Source of the DNA: Planctomycetota bacterium
Lineage (GTDB): Bacteria > Planctomycetota > UBA1135 > UBA2386
Direction: 5' to 3'
Length of the DNA: 64,000 bases
NCBI GenBank assembly: GCA_016716265.1
Contig: JADJWQ010000003.1
Location: forward strand, 62,001 to 126,000
Shown here one piece after another: positions 51,473 through 60,140 of this stretch. The notes beneath the pieces were generated by a model that saw nothing but the letters and a program-made list of their open reading frames with translations, made no database searches and was not told the origin of the DNA. The position numbers were made by a program, and so were the translations under genes. Position 1 is the stretch's first letter. Each line of letters opens with the position of its first letter.

Positions 51473-54319
51473 ATGTCGCCCTCCGAACAGACCGTCGAGG
51501 CCGCGTTCCTCGCGTACCGACGCACGCGCGATCCGGCGATGCTCGCGCGGGTCTACGACCGGACCGCATCCCGGCTGCTGGCGGTCGCGCTGCACGTCAG
51601 CAGCAGCGCGGCGTCCGCCGAGGACGCCGTGCAGGACACCTTCCTGTTCGTGCTCGAGCACCCCGAGCGCTGGGAGCCGTCGCGACCGCTGGTGCCGTGG
51701 CTGCTGGGCATCCTGGCCAACATGCTGCGGCGCAGCGCGCACCGCGCGAGCCGCGCCCCCGACCCGGCTCGGCTCGACCTCCCGGCGGCGATCGATCCAC
51801 TCCGCGCGATCGAGACCAGCGAGGTGCTGCAGGAGATCGAGCGGGCGATCGAGCACCTCCCGCAGCCGTACCGGACCGTCGTGCTGCTGCGCCTCCGCAA
51901 CGGCCTGAGCCCGGCCGACATCGCGGTCGCGCTCGGTCGCGAGCCGAGCACGGTGCGCACACAGCTCAATCGTGGCATCGAGATGCTCCGCAGGCTGCTG
52001 CCTGCGGGAGTCGCCGGGCTGCTGGTCGGGACCTTCGCGACCGCCCGCGGTCTCGCCATGGTTCGCGAAACGGTGCTGGGCCGCGCGACCGCCGTCCACC
52101 GTCTGTTCGTCGCGGAGGGTCGCGGCGCCGGCCTCGGCCTGCTCCGCTATCTGCTCGGCGCCGCCGCGCTCGCGGCGTTGATCGTGGCCGCATGGCTGCC
52201 GCGATCCGGGAGCGATCGCCCGGCGGTGGCCCCCGACGCGCCGCCCACCGAGGTCGCGCACCGCGCGACGCCGCCGCGCACGGCGGACCCCGGCGGGGCA
52301 CTCGCCGCGGAACCCGACCGCCGGCCGGCCCCCCTACCAGCCGACCTCGCTCGCGGTGCGCTGCGGGTCCACGTCCACTGCGACGGCCGACCGCTCGGCG
52401 ACGCGAGCGTCTGGCTCGAGCCGGTCACCGACGGCGGCGGCGTCGTCGTCCACCACGACTCCGGGCTGCGCGGCGCGTGGACCCGCGTCGTCCCGGGCCG
52501 TCCGCAACCCGAGCGCCTGCAGCGCCGCGCGACGACCGACGCCGCGGGGCGCTGCACGTTCGACGCACTGCCCGCCGGCGTCTGGCTCGCGCACGCGCTC
52601 GGGCAGGCCGCGATGGCGCTGGTCGTCGCCGGCGACACCGTCGACGCGGTCCTCCCGGTCGACCCGGACGTGCGCACCGTGCGCGGGATCGTCACGGCGC
52701 CGGACGGCGTGCCGATCGCCGGCGCCGAGCTGTGGACCGTGCGCGAGCACGTGTCGCCGATCCGCGAGGTCGTCGGGCGGACCGCGCCGGACGGGACCTT
52801 CCGCCTGACGGTCGCGCCGTTCACGACGGTCGGCGCGCGCCAGCCGGGCTACTGCCCGGTCGGACGCAGCGTCGGCCGCGACGAGCCCGCGGTCGTCGAC
52901 GTCGAGCTGCGTTTCCGCGAGCCGGGCGGCCGGTTGCGTGGTCGCGTCGTCGACGCGGCCGGGGCGCCGCTCGGCGCGGCCAGCGTCCAGATCGGGCACA
53001 GCGCCGACGCGCGGGTCGTCGTGTTCGCTGCGCGCCCGCGGAGCCTGACGCGACCGTTCCGGGTGCTGACCGACACCGATGGCCGCTTCGACGTCGACGG
53101 CCTCGCGACCGGGTCGACCGTCGTCGCCGCCTGCGCACCGGAGCACGGCGCCGCAGCGCAGACGGTCGAACTCCGCGCGCGTGAGACCGCCGAGATCGAG
53201 CTGACGCTGCCGCGTGCTGCGACGATCGTCGGCCGCGCGAGCGATGCGTCCGGCGCGCACCTCGCGGGCGTCGCGGTACAGGTCGGCGGCCCCACCGAGC
53301 TCGGGCACCGTGCGACGACCACCGACGCCGACGGGAGCTTCCGGCTCACCGGCGTGACCCCGGGCAACGCGCTCGTCACCGCGACGGACTTCGGCACCGG
53401 GTTCGCGACGCGAGCCCTCGAGTGCGGGCCCGGCGCGGCCGTCGAGTGGAACCCGACGTTCGGGCCCGGCGACCTGCGGATCGCGGGGATCGTGCTCGAC
53501 GCCGGCGGACGGCCGTTCGCGGGCGGCTACGTGCTGCGCGTGTCGGGCTGGCGGAGCGAGACCGCGCGGCTCGACGCCGCCGGCCGCTTCGCGTTCGACG
53601 TGCCGCTGCGGGAGGTCGGCCTGCCGACGACGCTGCGCATCTACGCGCGCGACCCGCGCGGTCCCGCCGGCCGGATCGTCGGCGTACCGCTGGCGATCGA
53701 GGACGGGCTGCTCGCCGGCCGACCGGAGGCGACGATCCGGATCCCCGCGACGCTCGGTCCGTGCGCGTGGGTGCGCGGCCGGCTCGCCGCCGACACCGGC
53801 ACGGAGGCGCCCGCCGCGGTCTCGCTGGAGCGCGACACGCTCGCCCGCCCGTGGCGCGTGCGCCTCGACCCGCTCGGACCTGCCGGCGAGTTCGAGAGCG
53901 GCCCGGTGCCCGCCGGCCGCTACCGCGTGGTGGCGACGGGCACCGAGCGGCGGGCGTTCGGCCCCTTCGAGCTCCGCGGTGGCGAGACTCTCGACCTCGG
54001 GTCGCTGGCGGCCGCACCGCAGCCCACTGCGGACCGCGAGTCGCTGACCCGGCTGCGCCTCGCCTTCGTGCACCCGCCGACCGGAGCGGGGACCGGCGCG
54101 GTCGCGCTGGAGATCCGCAGCGCGGACGGTCGGATCTGCGCCCAGGAGACGATGCCCTGGCCCGACGACGGCTGCTCGCAGGCGGTCGTGTCGCTGCCGC
54201 CCGGCGACTACCGGGTCGTCGCGATCAGCGACTCCGGGACCGGCGCGGACGGGGTGTTGCACGTCACGACCGGGTCGCCGACGCACCGCGCCCTGCTGTT
54301 CCCGCTGCTCCCTCGCTGA
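51473..54319 (+). CDS. ECF-type sigma factor fused through membrane segments to carboxypeptidase-regulatory-like domains
   Basis: A 948-residue fusion. Residues 1-175 are a complete ECF sigma-70 factor: region 2 (MLARVYDRTASRLLAVALHVSSSAASAEDAVQDTFLFVLEH) and region 4 (LPQPYRTVVLLRLRNGLSPADIAVALGREPSTVRTQLNRGIEMLRRLL). Two hydrophobic stretches follow (about 176-196 and 222-241), the second being a good membrane helix, then a Pro/Ala-rich linker. About 650 residues of repeated beta-sandwich domains come next, with the VTAPDGVPIAGAELW / DTDGRFDVDGLATGS pattern of carboxypeptidase regulatory-like modules. The C-terminus is probably extracytoplasmic, so the sigma factor would be membrane-held until a signal frees it. 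No separate anti-sigma gene is adjacent. Confidence 0.85.
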   Translation: MSPSEQTVEAAFLAYRRTRDPAMLARVYDRTASRLLAVALHVSSSAASAEDAVQDTFLFVLEHPERWEPSRPLVPWLLGILANMLRRSAHRASRAPDPARLDLPAAIDPLRAIETSEVLQEIERAIEHLPQPYRTVVLLRLRNGLSPADIAVALGREPSTVRTQLNRGIEMLRRLLPAGVAGLLVGTFATARGLAMVRETVLGRATAVHRLFVAEGRGAGLGLLRYLLGAAALAALIVAAWLPRSGSDRPAVAPDAPPTEVAHRATPPRTADPGGALAAEPDRRPAPLPADLARGALRVHVHCDGRPLGDASVWLEPVTDGGGVVVHHDSGLRGAWTRVVPGRPQPERLQRRATTDAAGRCTFDALPAGVWLAHALGQAAMALVVAGDTVDAVLPVDPDVRTVRGIVTAPDGVPIAGAELWTVREHVSPIREVVGRTAPDGTFRLTVAPFTTVGARQPGYCPVGRSVGRDEPAVVDVELRFREPGGRLRGRVVDAAGAPLGAASVQIGHSADARVVVFAARPRSLTRPFRVLTDTDGRFDVDGLATGSTVVAACAPEHGAAAQTVELRARETAEIELTLPRAATIVGRASDASGAHLAGVAVQVGGPTELGHRATTTDADGSFRLTGVTPGNALVTATDFGTGFATRALECGPGAAVEWNPTFGPGDLRIAGIVLDAGGRPFAGGYVLRVSGWRSETARLDAAGRFAFDVPLREVGLPTTLRIYARDPRGPAGRIVGVPLAIEDGLLAGRPEATIRIPATLGPCAWVRGRLAADTGTEAPAAVSLERDTLARPWRVRLDPLGPAGEFESGPVPAGRYRVVATGTERRAFGPFELRGGETLDLGSLAAAPQPTADRESLTRLRLAFVHPPTGAGTGAVALEIRSADGRICAQETMPWPDDGCSQAVVSLPPGDYRVVAISDSGTGADGVLHVTTGSPTHRALLFPLLPR

Positions 54320-54324
54320 GCCGG

Positions 54325-54346
54325 CGCGGCGGCACGGGGCGCCGCG
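54325..54346. terminator. Hairpin between convergent genes
   Basis: CGCGGCG (54325-54331) and CGCCGCG (54340-54346) form a 7-bp stem with an 8-nt loop in the 34-bp gap between the sigma fusion and the convergent small gene. No U-tract; candidate only. Confidence 0.35.
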
Positions 54347-54353
54347 ATCGAGC

Positions 54354-54722
54354 TCACCAGCGCCGGTAGACGGCCGGCCCGCGCCACGCGTAGCTCGAGT
54401 AGACCGCCGTGCCGCGCCACGCGTACGGGGTCGTCGTGCGGAACCGCGAGCGCCACTGCGCGGCGGCCGCCCGCGAGCGCGCGTAGCCGCCGCGCGAGAA
54501 GTACATCCAGTTGGTCAGGCCGTCGGTGTCGCGCGTGATGCCGTCCGGAGCGACGCCCGGGACGCGCACGATCCGCACCGGCCCGACCGGGCGCGCGTTC
54601 AACCGCACCGTCTCGACGACGCGTGGTTGCGCCGGCACCCGCGCGGGACGCGCGCTGTTCTGCGAGACGGCCATCGAGGTGGTGCCCAACAGCACCGCGA
54701 GAGTCATCAGGAGCGTGCGCAT
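54354..54722 (-). CDS. Small secreted basic protein of unknown function
   Basis: 122 residues with a clear signal peptide (TLLMTLAVLLGTTSMAVSQ). The mature part is rich in Arg, Val, Trp and Tyr, including repeated AWRG and Y/W-R pairs near the C-terminus (SSYAWRGPAVYRRW). No family recognised. Convergent with the sigma-factor fusion. Confidence 0.5.
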   Translation of the reverse strand: MRTLLMTLAVLLGTTSMAVSQNSARPARVPAQPRVVETVRLNARPVGPVRIVRVPGVAPDGITRDTDGLTNWMYFSRGGYARSRAAAAQWRSRFRTTTPYAWRGTAVYSSYAWRGPAVYRRW

Positions 54723-54844
54723 GGCGGTCGGTCCTCGACGTCACCGGGGCGCGACGCCCCGGCGACCGGTCGTTCCGGACAGGATACCGGTCTCCGACGC
54801 CGCGTGGCGGCCCGGTCTTCCCGGGCCCCCCACGCCAGCGGCCG

Positions 54845-56116
54845 TCAGCCCTCCGAGATGCGCTCGATGTCCGCGCCGAGCCGCTGCAGCTTCTGCTCGA
54901 TGCGCTCGTAGCCGCGGTCGATGTGGTAGACCCGTCGAACGTCGGTGCGCCCCTCCGCGACCAGGCCGGCCAGCACGAGGCTCGCGGACGCGCGCAGGTC
55001 GGAGGCCATCACCGGCGCGCCCGACAGCCGCGGCGTGCCCTGGATGATCGCGCTCGGACCCTCGCGGCGGATGTTCGCGCCGAGCCGGGCCAGCTCGCTC
55101 GCGTGCATGAAGCGCTCCGGGTAGACCTTCTCGGTGATGATCGACACGCCCTCGGCGCGCGTCATCAGCGCCATGAACTGCGCCTGGATGTCGGTCGGGA
55201 AGCCCGGGTAGGGCAGCGTCGTCACGTCGACCGCGAGGATGCGACCGTCGGGGCGCTGCACGTTGCGGACGTAGTCGGCGCCGACCTCGAGCTCGGCGCC
55301 CGCCGCCTGCAGCCGATCGAGCACCGCGAGCATGTGCGCCGGTCGCGCGCCCTCGACCGTGATCGGCGAGTTCGTCATCAGCGCGCCGGCCAGGTAGGTC
55401 GCTGCCTCGATGCGGTCCGGGATGATCGAGTACTCGCAGCCGCCGAGCCGCTCGACGCCCTCGACGACCAGACAGTGTCCGCCGATGCCGGTGATCCGCG
55501 CACCGCACGCATTGAGGAAGTTGCAGAGGTCCTCGACCTCCGGCTCCATGGCCGCGTTCTCGATCACCGTCGTGCCGCGCGCGAGCACCGCGGCCATCAA
55601 CACGTTCGCGGTGCCGAGCACCGTCGAGCCGTAGTTGCCGCCGAGGAACATCGAGCCGCCCTTCACCACGCCGCCGGCGTGCACGTAGCCGTCCTCGATG
55701 TGCACGACCGCACCGAGCGACCGCAGCCCCTTGATGTGCAGGTCGACCGGCCGATGGCCGAGCACGCAGCCGCCCGGGTAGCTGACCTTCGCGCGACCGC
55801 GCCGCGCCCACAGCGCACCGAGCACGACGAACGACGCGCGCATCTGGCGCACGAGGTCGTAGGGCGCGCAATCCGCGCGCGCGTCGGTCACCTCGAGATA
55901 CAGCGAGCCGTCGCGCTCGCGGTGGTTCTCGACACCGAGGTGGCGCAGGATGCCGCGCATCGTCTCGATGTCCTTCAGGTCAGGGATGTTCCTTAGCACG
56001 ACCGGACCGTCGCACAGGAGCACTGCCGCCATGATCGGCAGCGATGCGTTCTTGCTGCCGGACACGCGCACCGACCCGCGCAGGTCTCGTCCACCGCGAA
56101 TGCGGATTCGATCCAT
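54845..56116 (-). CDS. murA: UDP-N-acetylglucosamine 1-carboxyvinyltransferase
   Basis: A 423-residue enolpyruvyl transferase catalysing the first committed step of peptidoglycan synthesis. The substrate-binding KN pair is in VSGSKNASLPIMAAVLL. The catalytic Cys (target of fosfomycin) is kept in YPGGCVLGHRPVDLHI. The inside-out beta/alpha barrel repeats and FPTDIQAQFMALMT are typical. ATG 56116 is chosen for its GGGAGG SD and canonical MDRIRIRGG start. A murA with the Cys, plus the amidase in this window, argues that the host makes peptidoglycan. Confidence 0.95.
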   Translation of the reverse strand: MDRIRIRGGRDLRGSVRVSGSKNASLPIMAAVLLCDGPVVLRNIPDLKDIETMRGILRHLGVENHRERDGSLYLEVTDARADCAPYDLVRQMRASFVVLGALWARRGRAKVSYPGGCVLGHRPVDLHIKGLRSLGAVVHIEDGYVHAGGVVKGGSMFLGGNYGSTVLGTANVLMAAVLARGTTVIENAAMEPEVEDLCNFLNACGARITGIGGHCLVVEGVERLGGCEYSIIPDRIEAATYLAGALMTNSPITVEGARPAHMLAVLDRLQAAGAELEVGADYVRNVQRPDGRILAVDVTTLPYPGFPTDIQAQFMALMTRAEGVSIITEKVYPERFMHASELARLGANIRREGPSAIIQGTPRLSGAPVMASDLRASASLVLAGLVAEGRTDVRRVYHIDRGYERIEQKLQRLGADIERISEG

Positions 56117-56313
56117 GGCCCCTCCCAGGGAATCGCCGCGCCCGCTGACCGGCGCGAGCTGTCGAGATCGAGCGGCGCGGAGTCGAGCCACGCTCCGCGC
56201 TGCGACCGGCGACGCCGCCCGCGTCGCCCGGTCCGGCGCGGATCGTAGCGAGGCCCGCGACGCCATTCCAGCATCGAAGCCGCGCGCTCGCGCAACGAGC
56301 GATCAGCGTGCGT

Positions 56314-58881
56314 TCAGAGCCGATCGAGCGCGCGCACCGCGCGGACGCCGACATTGTTCGACCGCGTGTCGGCCGGTGCCGAGCCACGGTTCGACGAGCG
56401 CGCGAGCTCCGGCGGATTCGTGTGGCTGCCGCCGCGCATGACGCGTGCGCCCGCGTCGCCGAACGCGTCGCTGCACCACTCCCACACGTTGCCGTGCACG
56501 TCGTGCAGGCCGAACGCGTTGAAGCCGAACGAGCCGACCGGCGCGTGGATCACGCAGCCGTCGTCGAGGCTCTCGTCGCAGGTCCACGCGGGCACGACGC
56601 GCTTCGCGGTCGCGTCGGCGACGTTCGCGAAGCCCGCCAGCGAGTCGGCGCTGTCCCCGGTGAACCACGCCGTGGCGGTGCCGGCCCGACACGCGTACTC
56701 CCATTGCGCCTCGCTCGGCAGCGCGAGCCCGTGCTGTGCGAGCAGCTCCTGGCAGGCGGCCCACGACACCTGCTCGACCGGGTGCGCGCGCGTGATGCCG
56801 CCGGGGACCACCGCGAGCTCGCGCCCCGCGAAGTAGTAGCTGGGCACGCCGCCGCGCGAGAGCCGCTTCCATTGCGCCTGCGTGAGCTCGTGCCGCGCGA
56901 CGAGGAACGGAGCGGTCTCGACCTCGCGAACGTCGTCGGTCGCCGCCGAGCCCTGCGCCGGATCCCCCGCGATCGACACGCGACCGCCGGGCACCAGCAC
57001 GAACACGATGCCGGTGTCGGACCCGACCGCGATCCGACCGTCGGCGTCGAACGTCGGCAGCGGTGCGTCGGACGCCGCCGAGCGGAGATGGTGGAACTCC
57101 CAGAGCCCGGTGACCGGGTTCATGCCGATCGGCACGAGCCCGAGCTGCGGCGCCAGGTCGATCGGCGGCTCGGCGTAGCGGCGGCTGGCGACCGCGCCGT
57201 CCGCGCGCGCGATCGCGGCGCGCGCCGCGTCCCAGCGCGCGCGCTCGGCGTCGATGCTCCGCTGGCGCACGGTGGCGGCCCAGGCCCGGCGATCCTGCAC
57301 CGCGGCGAGCTCGCCCGCCGCCGGATCGACGAAGCGCTCGAGGTCGGCGACCAGCTGCGCCAGCGTGTCGTGCAGGAACTGGTCGCCGCGCAGCTCGAAG
57401 CGCAACTCGCCGCCGGCGGACCCGGCGGCCCGCGCGCGCAGGTCGGCGAGCGCCTGCCGCAGCTCGGGCAGCGCTGCGGCGAGCGGCAGCCCCCGCTCGC
57501 CGAGCCACGCGTCCATCGCGGGGACCAGCTCGGGGCTCGCGGGGAACAGCGTCGCCGCTGCGGCGCGCGCCTCGCGCAGCAGCACGACGTTCGACAGCAG
57601 CTCGAACTGGGCGAGCGCGGCGGTCGCGGTGCGCCGGGCGTCCTGCTCCGCGGTCGCGCGCCGGTCCGCCTCGCGCTGCGCCTCCAACGCGAGGCGCGCC
57701 TCCTCGTCGGCCCGCGCGCGCTCCTGCTCGGCAGAGCGGGCGGCGGCGAGCGCGGTGCCCTCGCTCGCGGTCGCGCGGTCGGCCTGCCGGCGCGCCTCGA
57801 TCAGGAACCAGGTCGTGCCGATCACGCCGAGCAGCAGCGACAGCAGCAGCAATGCTGCGCCGATCACCGTCGGGCGATGGCGCCGGACGAACTTGCGGAC
57901 GCGGTACGCCGCGCTCGGTGGCCCGGCGACGACCGGCTCGTCGTCCAGGTGCCGCTGGATGTCGAGCGCGAGCTCGTTCGCCGTCTGGTAGCGGCGCATG
58001 CGGTCGCGCTCGAGCGCCTTCATCACGATCCAGTCGAGCTCCCCGCGCAAGCGGCGCGTCAGGTTGCGCGGCTCGACGCCCCGCTGCAACGCGATCGCCT
58101 CGCCCGCGGTCGTCACCCGCGTGCTCGGCCGCGGCGGCTCGTGGTCGCGCAGCTTGCGCTGGATCTCCAGCACGGCGGCAGGGCTGCGCGCCGGCCGGCC
58201 GTGCGGCAGCTCGCCGGTCAGCAGCTCGTAGAGCAGCACGCCCAGCGTGTAGATGTCGGAGCGGGTGTCGACGTCCTGGTTGTCGAGCCCGGCCTGCTCC
58301 GGGCTCATGTAGGCGGGGGTGCCGAAGATCTCGCCGCGCTGCGTGAAGATCGTGCCGTCGACGAGCCGCTGGTCGGTCGCACGCGCCAGCCCGAAGTCGA
58401 TGATCTTCGGGCACGCCCTGCCGTCCTGCTCGACGACCAGCACGTTGCCGGGCGTCAGGTCGCGGTGCACGACGCCCTTCTGGTGCGCGTGCTGCACGCC
58501 GAGGCAGACGGCCTGGAACAGGCGGAGTCGCTCTTCGATCGACAGGCGGTGCTCGTCCGCGTAGTCGACGATCGGCAGCCCCTTCACGTACTCCATCACG
58601 AAGAACGGCTGGCCCCGCTCCGTGGTGCCGGCATCGAGCACGCGCGCGATGTTCGGATGCTCCATCAACGCCAGCGCCTGCCGCTCCATCTCGAAGCGCG
58701 CGAGGATCTGCTGGCTGTCCATGCCGAGCTTGATCACCTTGACCGCGACCCGGCGGCGCACCGGCTCGCGCTGCTCGGCGAGATAGACGGTCCCCATGCC
58801 GCCCTGGCCGAGGACGTCGAGGATCCGGTAGCGCCCGATCGACTCGGGCCGCTCGGCGGAACGGTGGGCGGCGTCGGTCAC
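56314..58881 (-). CDS. Ser/Thr protein kinase fused to a formylglycine-enzyme-like domain
   Basis: 855 residues. A Hanks-type kinase domain (about 15-290): GQGGMGTVYLAEQ, catalytic Lys in VAVKVIKLG, the catalytic loop, IDFGLA and the APE-region GTPAYMSPEQA. The catalytic loop reads HRDLTPGN, with Thr in place of the usual Lys. One membrane helix (about 335-355: VIGAALLLLSLLLGVIGTTWFL) and a long coiled coil follow. A C-terminal FGE/SUMF1-type domain has VSWAACQELLAQHGLALPSEAQWEYACRAG and VWEWCSDAFG...MRGGSHTNP. The second part is probably a binding or sensor domain outside the membrane. Confidence 0.87.
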   Translation of the reverse strand: MTDAAHRSAERPESIGRYRILDVLGQGGMGTVYLAEQREPVRRRVAVKVIKLGMDSQQILARFEMERQALALMEHPNIARVLDAGTTERGQPFFVMEYVKGLPIVDYADEHRLSIEERLRLFQAVCLGVQHAHQKGVVHRDLTPGNVLVVEQDGRACPKIIDFGLARATDQRLVDGTIFTQRGEIFGTPAYMSPEQAGLDNQDVDTRSDIYTLGVLLYELLTGELPHGRPARSPAAVLEIQRKLRDHEPPRPSTRVTTAGEAIALQRGVEPRNLTRRLRGELDWIVMKALERDRMRRYQTANELALDIQRHLDDEPVVAGPPSAAYRVRKFVRRHRPTVIGAALLLLSLLLGVIGTTWFLIEARRQADRATASEGTALAAARSAEQERARADEEARLALEAQREADRRATAEQDARRTATAALAQFELLSNVVLLREARAAAATLFPASPELVPAMDAWLGERGLPLAAALPELRQALADLRARAAGSAGGELRFELRGDQFLHDTLAQLVADLERFVDPAAGELAAVQDRRAWAATVRQRSIDAERARWDAARAAIARADGAVASRRYAEPPIDLAPQLGLVPIGMNPVTGLWEFHHLRSAASDAPLPTFDADGRIAVGSDTGIVFVLVPGGRVSIAGDPAQGSAATDDVREVETAPFLVARHELTQAQWKRLSRGGVPSYYFAGRELAVVPGGITRAHPVEQVSWAACQELLAQHGLALPSEAQWEYACRAGTATAWFTGDSADSLAGFANVADATAKRVVPAWTCDESLDDGCVIHAPVGSFGFNAFGLHDVHGNVWEWCSDAFGDAGARVMRGGSHTNPPELARSSNRGSAPADTRSNNVGVRAVRALDRL

Positions 58882-58924
58882 GGGTTCTCCCTCCGGGCCA
58901 CCGCGGTGACGAGCGCGAGTCCGT

Positions 58925-59965
58925 TCACAGGATCCGGAGCGTGAACACGTCGCCGAACGAGAACGCCGTGATGCCGTCGAGCGGGTTCTGCTCGAACGTC
59001 ACGATCACGAAGTACAGCCGCAGGCCGGACAGCGCCGGATCGTTCGGAATGTCGTAGGTCACGCAGCGCGGCAGCCCCGTGAACACGTCCGAGTCGATCA
59101 CGGCGACCAGCGGGAAGCCGATCGGGACCAGGTACTCGGCGATCTGCGTCGGGCCGGGCAGCAGCGAGATCCACAGGCAGTCGTGGCAGCCGCGCAGCCC
59201 GTTCCGACAGAACGTGATCTGCCCCCCCACGCGGGGGTCCCCGAGGACCCACATCGACGTCGCGCAATCGTCCGGGCGCGTATCGCTGCCGATCCACCCG
59301 CTCTCGTCCGCACTGGCGCCGCCCGCCTGGAACTTCGCGCCGGCGTTCAGCGGCGCGAGCGGTCCGTTCTCCGAGAACCCGTACGCCAGTGCGCGCGCGT
59401 TCACGTTGGCCGCACCCGGTCCCGACAGGTCGATCGCGAACACGACCGGCCCGACCACCGCGCTCCCGGCGCCACCGCCGTTCCAGGTCGCGGCCGCGTT
59501 GGCGATGCCGTGCAGGCCGCCCGAGCGCGGGTGCAGCTCGAGCTCGAAGCTCCCCATGCACCCGGCCCGGCGGGCGCCGAGCGCCAGCGCGAAGTCCGGC
59601 GTCGCCCCGCCGGCGGCGGTCTGGCCGGCGAGCGTCGCGCCGGTGATCGCGCCGGGCGGCAGGTTCAGGAACAGCCGCGTCAGCAGCGGCGTCGCCTGGC
59701 CTGGCAGCACGGCCGAGGTGTTGGTGACGGTCAGCGTCAGCCGCAGCGCGGCCTGATCGTAGGCGAGGTCGAGTTCGGCGCTGGCCGGCACGCCGCCGGT
59801 CAGCGTCGGCGGGTCGTCGGCGCCCTGGCAGCCGACCGCGTCGATCCCGCCGATGCGCAGCGAGGCGGTCGTGACCTGTGCGGCCGGGGCCGGCGCGAGC
59901 TGGAGGGCGGCGAGCAGCGTGGCGAGGACGAGCGACGGGGAGGCGGAAGTGCGAGGGTGGAGCAT
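58925..59965 (-). CDS. Secreted protein of unknown function
   Basis: A 346-residue exported protein with a signal peptide (PSLVLATLLAALQLAPAPAAQ). The mature part is beta-rich with several Cys pairs (GCQG, GCMG, CRNGLRGCHDCLW) that may form disulfides. No catalytic motif recognised. ATG 59965 is chosen at the signal peptide; the open frame reaches 60037. It follows the glycosyltransferase divergently and lies 43 nt upstream of the kinase gene. Confidence 0.55.
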   Translation of the reverse strand: MLHPRTSASPSLVLATLLAALQLAPAPAAQVTTASLRIGGIDAVGCQGADDPPTLTGGVPASAELDLAYDQAALRLTLTVTNTSAVLPGQATPLLTRLFLNLPPGAITGATLAGQTAAGGATPDFALALGARRAGCMGSFELELHPRSGGLHGIANAAATWNGGGAGSAVVGPVVFAIDLSGPGAANVNARALAYGFSENGPLAPLNAGAKFQAGGASADESGWIGSDTRPDDCATSMWVLGDPRVGGQITFCRNGLRGCHDCLWISLLPGPTQIAEYLVPIGFPLVAVIDSDVFTGLPRCVTYDIPNDPALSGLRLYFVIVTFEQNPLDGITAFSFGDVFTLRIL

Positions 59966-60140
59966 CGAGGAGGTGCCGAGCCGGAGGGCGTCGCCACGAT
60001 CCGATCGCGACCGGCGGGCGACGAGGGCGCGGAGCATAGGTCACGACCCGCCGCCGCACACGGTCCTAGCGCGGACCGGCGCGCGGCCTCGACGCCGGAC
60101 CGCGCTGGCGTTCTCGCGCCGGCGCGGCACGATCGACGGA

